The position numbers were made by a program, and so were the translations under genes. A DNA stretch of 40,476 nt. It comes from an uncultured Prevotellaceae bacterium (lineage in GTDB: Bacteria > Bacteroidota > Bacteroidia > Bacteroidales > Bacteroidaceae). Positions 7,556 through 17,011 of the stretch are shown here, in pieces. Position 1 is the first letter of the stretch, and the number at the start of each line of letters is the position of its first letter. A model generated the notes under the pieces. The model saw only the letters and a list, made by a program, of their open reading frames with translations. It was not told the origin of the DNA and ran no database searches. The stretch is taken from positions 1 to 40,476 of the forward strand of contig CACWLC010000042.1 of the NCBI GenBank assembly GCA_902761605.1, written 5' to 3'.

Positions 7556-8938
7556 ATGAAGAAAGTTAAGAATAGCGAGTTGCTGCTATCGTATATACGA
7601 GAAGGGCGTATGATGACCCAAAGAGAGAAACTCTGGCTCATCGTAAGCCTCAGTATACCCTCAATCTTAGCACAGATATCAGCAACAGTGATGTTCTTTA
7701 TCGATGCATCCATGGTAGGACACCTTGGCGCCAAGGCATCAGCGGCCATCGGACTGGTAGAGACCACCGGATGGCTGATGGGCGGACTGGCGCATGCTGC
7801 TTCACTGGGTTTCTCTGTTCAGGTAGCTCATTTCATTGGTGCCAATGATTTCGAGGCTGCGCGCCGCGTACTACGGCAGGCACTCGTATGCTGTCTCATC
7901 TGGGCACTTATGATCTCAACAACATCAATCGTCATTGCCCCCTTCCTACCCTACTGGCTGGGAGGAAGTGAAGAGATAGCCCGCGATGCGTCGCTGTACT
8001 TCGGGGTGATTGGTGTCTGCGGCATCTTCTTCCAGATGGAGGGACTGGCCGGTTCTATGCTGAAATGTTCTGGTAACATGAAGATTCCGTCCATGTTGAA
8101 CATCGGTATGTGCGTGATGGACGTAGTCTTCAACTACATATTTATATATATATTAGGTATGGGTGTTGTCGGAGCAGCCATCGGAACAGGATGCGCAGAA
8201 CTTATCACAGCTATCCTGATGCTATATTTCCTGTTGGCAAAGTCACCGATGCTGTCGTTACGAGGTCGCCCGGGTTCATTTAAGCCAAAGGCCGACACTG
8301 TAGGCACAGCCTTCAAGATTGGAGCACCCATGGGATTACAGCATCTGCTGATGGGATCCGCCCAGATTGTAAGTACACTTATCGTTGCTCCCCTGGGAAC
8401 GATTGCCATCGCTGCCCACTCCTTGGCGATAACCGTCGAGAGTCTCTGTTACATGCCTGGCTACGGAATAGCAGAAGCAGCAACAACCCTTACGGGCCAG
8501 GGCATCGGAGCAGGACAGAAACTGCTTACCCGATCATTTGCAAACATGTCTGTAGGACTGGGTATCACCGTCATGACGATAATGGGAGTCATGATGTGGA
8601 TCTTCGCTCCAGAACTGATGAGCATCATGTCGCCTGTAGAGGAAGTTATTGCCCAAGGCACAGAAATACTTCGCATCGAAGCATGGGCAGAACCGATGTT
8701 TGCCGCAGCAATAGTAGTCAATGGCGTATTCATCGGTGCCGGAGACACAATCATACCCGCCATCATGAGTCTTGGTTCAATGTGGGCAGTACGTCTTACC
8801 CTGGCTGCAACACTCGCTCCCAGATATGGTCTGCGAGGTGTGTGGACAGCGATGGCCATCGAACTGACATTCCGTGGCAGTATCTTCCTCTACAGACTGT
8901 TCAAAGGAGGATGGGCGGAGAAACTGAAGATCAAATAA
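7556..8938 (+). CDS. MATE-family multidrug/organic cation exporter
   Basis: The 460-residue membrane protein has about twelve hydrophobic segments and two homologous halves, as in the MATE family. Typical pieces are SIPSILAQISATVMFFIDAS with MVGHLG in helix 1, and in the second half IGAPMGLQHLLMGSAQIVST and AEAATTLTGQGIGAGQK. Such exporters use Na+ or H+ gradients to move cationic drugs or metabolites across the inner membrane; the substrate cannot be read from the sequence. A start at Met19 or Met20 would remove a polar N-terminal tail and fits the promoter position better. The cyclophilin gene follows 16 bp downstream, probably co-transcribed. Confidence 0.9.
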   Translation: MKKVKNSELLLSYIREGRMMTQREKLWLIVSLSIPSILAQISATVMFFIDASMVGHLGAKASAAIGLVETTGWLMGGLAHAASLGFSVQVAHFIGANDFEAARRVLRQALVCCLIWALMISTTSIVIAPFLPYWLGGSEEIARDASLYFGVIGVCGIFFQMEGLAGSMLKCSGNMKIPSMLNIGMCVMDVVFNYIFIYILGMGVVGAAIGTGCAELITAILMLYFLLAKSPMLSLRGRPGSFKPKADTVGTAFKIGAPMGLQHLLMGSAQIVSTLIVAPLGTIAIAAHSLAITVESLCYMPGYGIAEAATTLTGQGIGAGQKLLTRSFANMSVGLGITVMTIMGVMMWIFAPELMSIMSPVEEVIAQGTEILRIEAWAEPMFAAAIVVNGVFIGAGDTIIPAIMSLGSMWAVRLTLAATLAPRYGLRGVWTAMAIELTFRGSIFLYRLFKGGWAEKLKIK

Positions 8939-8954
8939 AAAAAATAAAAGAGAT

Positions 8955-9707
8955 ATGCGCAGGATAATTATTTTAGTCTATGTTATTTTTAGTTCGCTAT
9001 TTGTCTCTATGGCACAGACCAAGAGTACAGAGGTGTTGTTCGAAACCACAGAAGGGAATATCCGTATAGCACTCTATGACGAGACACCCCAGACGCGCGA
9101 CAATTTCCTTAAAATCACGAAGATGGAGATCTACGACTCGCTTCTCATCCATCGCGTAATAAAGAATTTTATGATCCAGAGTGGCGACACAAACAGCAAA
9201 CATGCCAAACCCGGCCAACTCCTTGGCACGGGCGACTTCGATTACACCACAGAAGCAGAGTTCCGTCTGCCTCAGATATTCCACCGTCGCGGCGTTGTAG
9301 CAATGGCTCGTGAAGGCGACGACAAGAATCCGGAAAGACGCAGTTCCGCATGCCAGTTCTATATAGTATGGGGAAAAGTACTCAACGACATACAGCTCGC
9401 CAAGGTACAGGAACGTCTTGACTCAGCTACACAAGGACAAGTTAAGCTGACCCCCGAGATGATAGAGACATATAAGACCTTAGGTGGTACACCACATCTT
9501 GACGGACAATATACCATCTTCGGTGAAGTCATTGAAGGAATAGACGTTGTAGAGAAGATCCAACAGGTTGAATGCGACAAGAATGACCGTCCATTGAAGG
9601 ATATAAGAATCCTCAAGGCAACTGTCACTAAGGATCTTCCCCAAGCTCCAAAACCAAAGAAGCCGGCAAAAAAGGTTGTGAAGCGCAAACCCGGCAATCG
9701 CAGATAA
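8955..9707 (+). CDS. secreted cyclophilin-type peptidyl-prolyl isomerase
   Basis: The 250-residue protein starts with a signal peptide (MRRIIILVYVIFSSLFVSMA-Q) and continues as a cyclophilin: TTEGNIRIALYDETPQTRDN, HRVIKNFMIQSGD (the catalytic-region Arg is present), SACQFYIVWG and GQYTIFGEVIEGIDVVEKI. The C-terminus is a Lys/Pro tail (PKPKKPAKKVVKRKPGNRR). Cyclophilins catalyse cis-trans isomerisation of X-Pro bonds; the signal peptide puts this one in the periplasm or outer layers. It has a family-typical insertion between the core strands. It converges with the candidate ncRNA whose terminator lies just after the stop. Confidence 0.92.
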   Translation: MRRIIILVYVIFSSLFVSMAQTKSTEVLFETTEGNIRIALYDETPQTRDNFLKITKMEIYDSLLIHRVIKNFMIQSGDTNSKHAKPGQLLGTGDFDYTTEAEFRLPQIFHRRGVVAMAREGDDKNPERRSSACQFYIVWGKVLNDIQLAKVQERLDSATQGQVKLTPEMIETYKTLGGTPHLDGQYTIFGEVIEGIDVVEKIQQVECDKNDRPLKDIRILKATVTKDLPQAPKPKKPAKKVVKRKPGNRR

Positions 9708-9715
9708 CAATAACG

Positions 9716-9758
9716 AAAAAAAATAACCGCTCTCGGGTCATCAACGACTCAGGAGCGG
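9716..9758 (-). terminator. intrinsic terminator of the candidate small RNA
   Basis: The arms CCGCTC (9727-9732) and GAGCGG (9753-9758) are extended inward by further pairs including G-U wobbles, with a 6-nt loop. On the minus strand the stem is followed by TTA and eight T (9723-9716). The opposite strand has no T run, so it serves the leftward transcript. Confidence 0.85.
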
Positions 9759-10015
9759 CACCAACAATCTATGAATAACTAAAAACCTTTTTCTAAGTAA
9801 GCGGTTCCGTCATCACGACGTCGCCTGCATTGTTATCCTTACTTTTTACAATCTTTATTACCTCTGTAATAATACCTAACCAATCAAAACTTAAAACCTA
9901 ACTTCTAATTACTAACAATCTAACTAACTTTTACTTTCTATATTCAATTAACTCTAACCAAAACGAATCTTTTTCCTAACTAATTTTTCTATTAAAACGT
10001 CATCATCTCTGATTG
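9716..10015 (-). ncRNA. candidate structured small RNA, about 300 nt
   Basis: A leftward transcription unit with promoter and terminator but no ORF of note fills the cyclophilin-dxs gap. From the predicted start (about 10015) the RNA has an A/U-rich, low-structure stretch with many GUUAG repeats. It continues with a hairpin TTATTAC-AGAG-GTAATAA (9872-9855), a long-range 7-bp stem AAGTAAG/CTTACTT (9844-9838 with 9801-9795) enclosing a small CGTC/GACG hairpin (9820-9808), and finally a strong terminator (9758-9716). Known families to compare are the Bacteroidales-1 RNA motif and 6S RNA; I could not match it to either by eye. The ends are predictions. Confidence 0.65.
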
Positions 10016-10021
10016 ACGATG

Positions 10022-10052
10022 CAAAGGTACGACGATTTTTAGCTTCCGCAAT
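10022..10052 (-). promoter_or_regulatory. promoter of the candidate small RNA
   Basis: Minus strand: ATTG (10052-10049), a 19-nt spacer, and TACCTTTG (10029-10022). The -7 box is a perfect match and the upstream box has one mismatch. It points away from dxs. Confidence 0.75.
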
Positions 10053-10223
10053 GGATTACTACTCATTTTTATGAAAAAAGTGGCTTTCTGTTGACATAAA
10101 TCAACTGATTGTGTGCGAACACACCTCTTTTGTGCCCGCAAACAACACATTTGGGCAATTACTTAATGACATCCATCTAAAAGGTGCATCTTTACAAAAA
10201 AGAACATTATTTCTCAAAAATAT

Positions 10224-10254
10224 TTTGTTATATCTTAATTTTAATGTACCTTTG
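10224..10254 (+). promoter_or_regulatory. promoter of dxs and the operon behind it
   Basis: TTTG (10224-10227), a 19-nt spacer, then TACCTTTG (10247-10254) form a perfect match. Transcription would start near 10261. This lies downstream of the ATG at 10184 and therefore decides for the later start at 10274. Confidence 0.88.
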
Positions 10255-10273
10255 CACACATAATATATATAAG

Positions 10274-12160
10274 GTGAACAAAACAGAGCTTACATTATTA
10301 AATAAAATAAAGACCCCGGAAGACCTGCGCAAACTAAATGTGGATGAGTTACCACAACTTTGCGACGAACTACGAAAAGACATCGTTGAAGAGGTGGCGG
10401 TCAATCCTGGGCATCTGGCATCCAGTCTCGGTGTTGCCGAGATTACCGTTGCCTTGCATTATGTCTACGACACCCCAGAAGACCGTATTGTCTGGGACGT
10501 AGGTCATCAGGCTTACGGGCATAAGATCCTGACAGGACGTAGAGAACGGTTCTGCACCAACCGCAAGTTGGGAGGAATCAAACCATTCCCGTCACCGACG
10601 GAAAGCGAGTATGACACCTTTGCCTGCGGTCATGCGTCTAACTCTATCTCTGCAGCTCTTGGAATGGCTATAGCAGCAAAGTTGGAAGGTAAAGCAGACA
10701 GACATGTCGTAGCAGTGATAGGCGATGGTGCACTGAGTGGCGGACTTGCCTTTGAAGGCCTCAACAATGTATCGTCATCGCCTAACGACCTACTGATCAT
10801 CCTCAACGACAACAATATGTCGATAGACCGTTCTGTGGGCGGTATGAAACAATATCTGCTGGGACTGAACACCAATAAGACATACAATGCCATCAAGTTC
10901 AAGACAGCCCGTTGGCTGAACAGGAATGGTATGATGGACGATGAACGCAAGAAAGGTATCCAACGCTTTTCTAATGCTATCAAGAGTGCCATTGCCCACC
11001 AACAGAACATCTTCGATGGCATGAACATCCGCTATTTCGGTCCTTTCGATGGTCATAACGTAAAAGAACTGGTACGTATCCTCCGACAGTTGAAGACGAT
11101 GAAAGGTCCAAAGCTTTTGCATCTTCATACTCAGAAAGGCCACGGCTACGCTCCTGCAGAAAAGGACGTCACCACATGGCACGCACCAGGAAAGTTCGAT
11201 CCTGAGACGGGTGAACGTATTGTCGACAAAGACCCCAACAAACCTCAGAAATATCAGGATGTGTTCGGTCATACCCTTCTGGAGCTGGCCCAACAGAATC
11301 CAAAGATAGTAGGCGTCACACCGGCAATGCCTTCTGGCTGTTCTATGAACATCATGATGAATGCCATGCCAGAACGGACCTTCGATGTTGGTATCGCCGA
11401 AGGGCATGCCGTGACCTTCTCCGGAGGAATGGCAAAAGACGGTCTGATACCATTCTGCAATATCTACAGTGCCTTCTCACAACGTGCTTTCGATAATATC
11501 ATTCATGATGTGGCACTGCTGAACCTACACGTGGTATTCTGCTTCGACCGTGCAGGAATAGTAGGCGAAGACGGAGCCACTCATCATGGCGCATTCGACC
11601 TGGCAGCACTACGTACAATACCTAATCTCACCATATCCTCACCTATGGATGAACATGAACTGCGACGACTCATGTATACAGCGCAGTTGCCAGACAAGGG
11701 GCCATTTGTAATCCGCTACCCCAGAGGAGGTGGAGTTCTTCTCGACTGGCGTTGTCCGTTGGAAGAGATAAAGGTTGGTACCGGTCGTAAGATGCGTGAC
11801 GGGAATGATGTGGCAGTGCTTGCCATCGGTCCTATCGGCAACGAAGCTCTGCGGGCTGCAGAGGAATGTTCGTGTGCAATGTATGACATGCGGTTCCTCA
11901 AGCCTATCGATGAGACAATACTTAAGGAGGTGGCAGAGAAATTCCAGCGTATAGTAACAGTGGAAAATGGTGTAAAGAACGGTGGGCTTGGCTCTGCCGT
12001 ACTGGAATGGATGAACGACCACGGCTATCATCCTGAGGTAATTCGCCTCGGCATGCCCGACACAGAGTTTGTAGAGCATGGCACCGTGGCAGAGCTTCAT
12101 AAGATTGTTGGCATCGACAGAGAAAGCATCAAAGCAGCCATCCTTGGAAAGAAACAGTAA
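10274..12160 (+). CDS. dxs: 1-deoxy-D-xylulose-5-phosphate synthase
   Basis: The enzyme condenses pyruvate with glyceraldehyde 3-phosphate using thiamine diphosphate, the first step of the MEP isoprenoid pathway. I use the GTG at 10274, giving about 628 residues and an N-terminus of the usual form; the frame is open to an ATG at 10184, but the promoter lies after it. Visible motifs are [30 protein letters not shown], the thiamine-diphosphate site [18 protein letters not shown] with a downstream [11 protein letters not shown], and [13 protein letters not shown] with the catalytic Glu of the transketolase Pyr domain. The C-terminal transketolase domain is complete. It leads a rightward operon with trkA 13 bp downstream. 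Confidence 0.95.
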   Translation: MNKTELTLLNKIKTPEDLRKLNVDELPQLCDELRKDIVEEVAVNPGHLASSLGVAEITVALHYVYDTPEDRIVWDVGHQAYGHKILTGRRERFCTNRKLGGIKPFPSPTESEYDTFACGHASNSISAALGMAIAAKLEGKADRHVVAVIGDGALSGGLAFEGLNNVSSSPNDLLIILNDNNMSIDRSVGGMKQYLLGLNTNKTYNAIKFKTARWLNRNGMMDDERKKGIQRFSNAIKSAIAHQQNIFDGMNIRYFGPFDGHNVKELVRILRQLKTMKGPKLLHLHTQKGHGYAPAEKDVTTWHAPGKFDPETGERIVDKDPNKPQKYQDVFGHTLLELAQQNPKIVGVTPAMPSGCSMNIMMNAMPERTFDVGIAEGHAVTFSGGMAKDGLIPFCNIYSAFSQRAFDNIIHDVALLNLHVVFCFDRAGIVGEDGATHHGAFDLAALRTIPNLTISSPMDEHELRRLMYTAQLPDKGPFVIRYPRGGGVLLDWRCPLEEIKVGTGRKMRDGNDVAVLAIGPIGNEALRAAEECSCAMYDMRFLKPIDETILKEVAEKFQRIVTVENGVKNGGLGSAVLEWMNDHGYHPEVIRLGMPDTEFVEHGTVAELHKIVGIDRESIKAAILGKKQ

Positions 12161-12173
12161 ATAAGTCACAGAT

Positions 12174-13529
12174 ATGAAGATTGTTATCGTAGGTGCAGGT
12201 GCAGTTGGAACCCACTTGTCGAAGCTGCTGTCAAGAGAACATCAGGACTGCGTGCTCATCGATGACGATGAAGAACGCCTTGGAGCACTGAGCGAATATG
12301 ACGTTATGACTTATAACGCCTCGCCAACAAGTATACAGGCCCTTAAGGAAGCCGGTGTCCCACATGCAGATCTGTTCGTAGGCGTTACACCAGAGGAGAC
12401 AACAAACCTCACGGCCTGTATGATTGCCCATAGCCTCGGTGCAAAGAAGACTGTCGCACGTATCGACAACTACGAATATCTCAAGCCCAATAATAAGGAA
12501 CTATTCAAAAAGATTGGTATCGACTCACTCATCTACCCGGAGGTGCTTGCAGCCATCGATATCAACAATGGTCTGAAGCTCTCCTGGGTACGTCAGCGTT
12601 GGGATGTGCACGAAGGAGCACTCACCCTGCTTGGCATCAAACTTCGTGAGTCAGCAGAGATCCTCAACCAACCTCTTCGAGAACTCTGCGGACCGGAAGA
12701 CCCATATCATGTCGTCGCTATAAAGAGAGGTGAAGAAACGATTATCCCTGGTGGCCTTGACGAACTGCGTGTCGGCGACCTTGCCTATTTCATGACCACT
12801 CAGGAGTATATCCCCTATATCCGTAAGATAGTAGGAAAGGAACACTATGCCGATGTAAAGAACGTCATAGTGATGGGTGGTGACAAGACCGCAGTACGTG
12901 CAGCTCTCACCGCTCCTGACTACATGAACATCAAGATTATCGACAAGGATGCCAGGCGATGTGACAGACTCAACGAGCTCCTTGGTGACAGAGACACCAT
13001 GGTGATTCATGGCGATGGTCGTGACCTCGGACTACTTGAGGAAGAAGGTATCCGCAACACACAGGCATTCGTTGCTCTGACAGGTAATGCGGAGACGAAC
13101 ATCCTCGCCTGTCTTACAGCTAAACGTCTGGGAGTGAGAAAAACGATAGCCATGGTTGAGAACCTCGACTATGTGAAGATGGCAGAAGAGCTGGATATCG
13201 GTACTATCATCAATAAGATGACCATAGCAGCGAGCCACATCTTCCAGATGATGCTTGAGGCAGATGTCGATAATCTCCGGTCACTGATGCTTGTTGACTC
13301 AGAAGTAGCAGAGTTCACAGCTGCCGAAGGTTCAAAGGTCACCAAGAAACCAGTAAAAGACCTTGGTCTGCCTATCGGCACTACTATAGGAGGTCTCGTA
13401 CGCAAGGGACAGGGTATGCTTGTCAACGGAAACTCCCAGATTGAAGCAGGTGACTCAGTGATGGTATTCTGCCACGAGGCGAAGCTGAATCAGGTAGAAA
13501 AGTACTTCAAAAAGAATACGATATGGTAA
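12174..13529 (+). CDS. trkA: Trk potassium uptake system regulatory protein TrkA
   Basis: This 451-residue cytoplasmic protein has the TrkA architecture of two RCK_N/RCK_C units. The first Rossmann fold begins MKIVIVGAGAVGTHLSKLL with an acidic end of strand 2 (IDDDEERL), typical of NAD(H) binding. The second begins near residue 225 with VIVMGGDKTAVRAAL, where the glycine motif is degenerate, so nucleotide binding there is uncertain. TrkA gates the TrkH pore in response to nucleotides. Its stop overlaps the trkH start by 7 bp, consistent with coupled translation. Confidence 0.94.
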   Translation: MKIVIVGAGAVGTHLSKLLSREHQDCVLIDDDEERLGALSEYDVMTYNASPTSIQALKEAGVPHADLFVGVTPEETTNLTACMIAHSLGAKKTVARIDNYEYLKPNNKELFKKIGIDSLIYPEVLAAIDINNGLKLSWVRQRWDVHEGALTLLGIKLRESAEILNQPLRELCGPEDPYHVVAIKRGEETIIPGGLDELRVGDLAYFMTTQEYIPYIRKIVGKEHYADVKNVIVMGGDKTAVRAALTAPDYMNIKIIDKDARRCDRLNELLGDRDTMVIHGDGRDLGLLEEEGIRNTQAFVALTGNAETNILACLTAKRLGVRKTIAMVENLDYVKMAEELDIGTIINKMTIAASHIFQMMLEADVDNLRSLMLVDSEVAEFTAAEGSKVTKKPVKDLGLPIGTTIGGLVRKGQGMLVNGNSQIEAGDSVMVFCHEAKLNQVEKYFKKNTIW

Positions 13530-14980
13530 ACTTCCGTATCATCAGCAAGATTATCGGTTCACTGCTGTTCATCGAGGCATTCTTCATGGCCTGGTGCGTT
13601 GCCATGTCGGCATATTTCCATGAAGATGACATACTGGCGTTTATGGTGTCGATGCTGGTGACTTTCGGAAGTGCTTTCCTCTTTTTGTTAGGCGGATATA
13701 AGGCAGAAAACAGCCTGAGCCGTCACGATGCCTTCGTGGTGGTAACTGCCGTATGGGTGGTGTTCTCTGCCTATGGAATGATTCCCTTCCTGGTTCATGG
13801 GTGTATAACAAATCCTACAGACGCTTATTTCGAGACAATGTCAGGATTCACTACTACAGGAGCCAGTATCTTCGATGATGTTGAGGTGCTGCCTCATGGC
13901 ATACTGTTCTGGCGGTCACTGATGCAGTGGATAGGCGGTCTTGGAATAGTGTTCTTCACTATTGCCATCCTACCATCGCTCGTTGGTGGTAGTGTGAAGG
14001 TGTTTGCTGCAGAGGCAACAGGACCAATAAAGGCGAAGATGCATCCTCGACTCTCAACTACGGCAAAGTGGATCTGGAGCATCTATCTGCTTCTTACCAT
14101 AGGTTGCGGTATAGCTTTCTGGCTGGTAGGAATGAACTGGTTTGATGCCATCAACTACTCAATGACCACCACTGCCACAGGAGGATTCTCCATACACAAC
14201 GACTCTCTTGCCTTCTTCCGCGATGCAACGATTGATTACATAGCTATCCTCTTCCAGTTCCTGGCGGGTATTAACTTCACATTATTATATACCAGCATCT
14301 TTAAGATAAGATTCGCATCGTTGTTCAGGAATTCGGAGTTTAAGTTCTATATCAGTGTCGTATTATTAGCCACTGCATGTATCACGGCTGTACTCTTCAC
14401 ACAGTCGGGTTATGGTCTGGAACATGCCCTACGTAGCGGATTGTTCCAAGTGGTATCCTTTATGACCACTACCGGAATATTCAGCGATGATGTTGCCAAA
14501 TGGCCACATATCACATGGATCATTCTGGGAGGAGTGATGTTCATAGGTGCATGTGCGGGTAGTACGAGCGGTGGATTTAAGTGTATTCGTGCCGTGATGA
14601 CTCTTAAGGCACTACGTAATAACTTCCGTCAGATTCTGCATCCTAATGCGGTACTGCCGGTAAAGATCAACGGCCAGAGCGTATCCCAATCAAGGATTGT
14701 AGCACTATTCTCCTTCCTTACACTTTTCATATTGATGATGTTGGCTACCGCTGCCATAATGATTCTATCGGGAGTTGATATGGTCAACAGCATAGTCATC
14801 GCCCTGAGTTGCGTAAGCAACATCGGTCCCTCACTATCGACAGACATCGGAGCTAACATCACATGGTCGGGCATGCCCGACTTAGTAAAATGGATTCTCT
14901 CACTATTGATGCTTATGGGACGTCTTGAGATTATGACAGTACTGGTGCTCTTTACAAGAAGTTTCTGGAAAGAAAATTAA
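13523..14980 (+). CDS. trkH: Trk-type potassium channel/transporter TrkH
   Basis: The 485-residue inner membrane protein carries the four pore-loop repeats of the TrkH/KtrB family, with filter-like segments TTTGASIF, TTTATGGFS, TTTGIFSDD and SNIGPSLS, each with the key glycine. LMQWIGGLGIVFF is also typical. It forms the K+ permeation pathway regulated by TrkA, which is encoded just upstream with a 7-bp overlap. The length is normal. The operon context with dxs and manA is metabolic rather than functional. Confidence 0.95.
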   Translation: MVNFRIISKIIGSLLFIEAFFMAWCVAMSAYFHEDDILAFMVSMLVTFGSAFLFLLGGYKAENSLSRHDAFVVVTAVWVVFSAYGMIPFLVHGCITNPTDAYFETMSGFTTTGASIFDDVEVLPHGILFWRSLMQWIGGLGIVFFTIAILPSLVGGSVKVFAAEATGPIKAKMHPRLSTTAKWIWSIYLLLTIGCGIAFWLVGMNWFDAINYSMTTTATGGFSIHNDSLAFFRDATIDYIAILFQFLAGINFTLLYTSIFKIRFASLFRNSEFKFYISVVLLATACITAVLFTQSGYGLEHALRSGLFQVVSFMTTTGIFSDDVAKWPHITWIILGGVMFIGACAGSTSGGFKCIRAVMTLKALRNNFRQILHPNAVLPVKINGQSVSQSRIVALFSFLTLFILMMLATAAIMILSGVDMVNSIVIALSCVSNIGPSLSTDIGANITWSGMPDLVKWILSLLMLMGRLEIMTVLVLFTRSFWKEN

Positions 14981-15011
14981 ACATACATTCAACAACAAAG
15001 GAAATAAAACA

Positions 15012-15965
15012 ATGTATAAGTTTGAGCCATTATTAAAACAGACCATCTGGGGAGGCGACAAGATCATCCCATTCAAGCACCTCAACTCTTCTCTGGAAAA
15101 TGTTGGAGAGAGTTGGGAGATATCAGGAGTAAAGGATAACGAGACCATCGTCAGCAATGGCGAACAGAAAGGCAAGAGCCTCAACCAACTGGTCCGTGAG
15201 ATGAAAGAGCTGTTAGTAGGCAAGGAAAATTATCTGCGTTTCGGAGATGAGTTCCCGCTTCTTATAAAGTTCATCGATGCCCGTCAGGATCTATCTATCC
15301 AGGTACATCCCGATGATGAGACAGCTCACCGTCAGGGAAAGAGCCGAGGAAAGACTGAGATGTGGTATTGTCTCGAGTCAGCCTCTGATGCCAAGCTATA
15401 TAACGGACTTAAGAAGAAGATCACCCCCGAGGAGTATAAACAGATGGTAGAGAATGACACCATCACAGATGCCCTGGCCCGTTATGAGGTTCATGAGGGT
15501 GATGTTTTCTTCATTCCTGCAGGACGTATCCATGCCATAGGTGCCGGATGCTTCGTGGCTGAGATTCAGCAGACAAGCGATGTCACATACCGTATCTACG
15601 ACTTCAAACGTAAGGATAAGAACGGTAATTACCGTGAGCTCCATACTCAACTGGCATCAGAGAGCATTGACTATACCGTTCTCGACAATTACCGCGCAGA
15701 CTATACACCAACGAAGAATGAGGGCATACAGGTAGCTTCCTGTCCTTATTTCACAACTGCCGTCTACGACCTGACAGAAGCCATGACACTCGACTACTCC
15801 GAACTTGATTCGTTCGTGATTCTTATTGCGGTAAAAGGCGAAGGGAAAATATCATGTAATGGCGAGGAACTGTCATTCCAAATGGGCGATACCGTTCTCC
15901 TGCCCGCCACAACGGCAGAAGTAAAAGTCGAGGGAGAAGTCAAGTTCTTGGAAACCTATGTCTAG
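15012..15965 (+). CDS. manA: mannose-6-phosphate isomerase, class I
   Basis: The 317-residue product is a type I phosphomannose isomerase, which interconverts mannose 6-phosphate and fructose 6-phosphate with Zn2+. Metal-site motifs are visible: QVHPDDETA (about residues 97-105), KTEMWY with the Glu ligand, and GRIHAIGAG with the His ligand. It is shorter than the enterobacterial enzyme but of the length usual for the compact Bacillus-type enzymes. It begins 31 bp after trkH and is the last rightward gene before the convergent DUF4435 operon end (6 bp away). Confidence 0.93.
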   Translation: MYKFEPLLKQTIWGGDKIIPFKHLNSSLENVGESWEISGVKDNETIVSNGEQKGKSLNQLVREMKELLVGKENYLRFGDEFPLLIKFIDARQDLSIQVHPDDETAHRQGKSRGKTEMWYCLESASDAKLYNGLKKKITPEEYKQMVENDTITDALARYEVHEGDVFFIPAGRIHAIGAGCFVAEIQQTSDVTYRIYDFKRKDKNGNYRELHTQLASESIDYTVLDNYRADYTPTKNEGIQVASCPYFTTAVYDLTEAMTLDYSELDSFVILIAVKGEGKISCNGEELSFQMGDTVLLPATTAEVKVEGEVKFLETYV

Positions 15966-15970
15966 ACATC

Positions 15971-16981
15971 TTATCTTCTGTCTAAATCCAAATAGTTCCT
16001 TATGTCTTCTTGCACTCTACGGAACTGTTCTGAGGCCATATAGCCACTGTTTTTCTTTAGCATCACTTTGATGTCCTGCAACGAGTTCTCATAGCAGGTC
16101 ATCTCATTACGTTTCTGTGTCTTATGGGCCACAGCATGATAAATCTCATTCTGTCGTTCCTGACGCAACAGGTTACATACCTTCGACAGAATCGGCGACA
16201 CTACCGTATCAAAGAGATGATGCCCCTGTATATACAAATAGGTAGTCTGCGGAGTAACTCCAAGCGACTTGACGTCGTCCTTTGTCTTCAGATACTCCTC
16301 CTTGGCATCAGGAAACAGTCGCTGCAACTCGTGAATCTTCGTGTTTACCTTCCGCTTTACATTTGATATCGAGGGTTCGGGGTTATACACATTAAAACCT
16401 CCCGGGTCTGCAATACGGTTGAAGTCGGAGATAGAGAACTTAGGGTAGTTACCATTGCGGTATAACATTACCGACCATACAAATAATGGAAACAGAGCCT
16501 CACTGAACAGACTGAAATACTCACGGAAATCAAAGATACGATGATCATTGAGTGTCACAGAAACACATACATTATGCAAAGAAGGGGCATAACACTGATA
16601 GTTCTCTATAGCATAGACATACGTGTGGAAGACATACGGACTATCCAGTACTCTCTTCGACTGTTGGGTTCGCCCATGAATAAGATAGTCGTAGTCGGCA
16701 TCCACACAGGCTATCATATCCTTACCGAGTGGTTCTCCTTCCAAGAAGTTCATGAGAACAGATTTCTTTCCCCGAGTGAGATTAGCCTTTGAAGGCAGCA
16801 TCACCTCAAAATATCTCTTGTCGTCTTCAAAATCTGATAGAACGGTACGCCAGAAATAGATATCATCATAGCTCTCAACGTAGGCAACAATCCTACGTCT
16901 TGCCTTCTTCGACTTCAAGGCATTGGCTGCCTCGAAATAGTTACTGTTGATATTATCCTTTAGTCTTCTGGACATAGGCAT
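15971..16981 (-). CDS. DUF4435 protein, TOPRIM-like partner of the neighbouring ATPase
   Basis: The 336-residue protein matches the DUF4435 pattern: an early acidic motif RIVAYVESYDDIYFWR (about residues 30-45) and an aspartate motif ACVDADYDYL (about 90-100), which resemble the Glu and D-x-D elements of TOPRIM nucleases such as OLD and AriB. The C-terminal half, about 200 residues, has no recognised motif. It sits 30 bp downstream of an AAA ATPase in the same operon. ATPase plus DUF4435 is the make-up of the PARIS anti-phage system, where AriB is released as an effector, but I cannot show that this pair is a defence system. It might also be a conserved housekeeping or repair pair. Confidence 0.72.
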   Translation of the reverse strand: MPMSRRLKDNINSNYFEAANALKSKKARRRIVAYVESYDDIYFWRTVLSDFEDDKRYFEVMLPSKANLTRGKKSVLMNFLEGEPLGKDMIACVDADYDYLIHGRTQQSKRVLDSPYVFHTYVYAIENYQCYAPSLHNVCVSVTLNDHRIFDFREYFSLFSEALFPLFVWSVMLYRNGNYPKFSISDFNRIADPGGFNVYNPEPSISNVKRKVNTKIHELQRLFPDAKEEYLKTKDDVKSLGVTPQTTYLYIQGHHLFDTVVSPILSKVCNLLRQERQNEIYHAVAHKTQKRNEMTCYENSLQDIKVMLKKNSGYMASEQFRRVQEDIRNYLDLDRR

Positions 16982-17011
16982 ATACCAGTTGATCCTGATT
17001 GCCAGGATATC

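Noticed and set aside
10184-10273. Extended start of dxs at the ATG at 10184
   Set aside because: The perfect promoter at 10224-10254 lies inside this extension, and the added residues do not belong to the family.
10790-11407. Minus-strand ORF of 205 codons inside dxs
   Set aside because: The dxs frame covers it with full conserved motifs; the antisense frame has no start context or family match.
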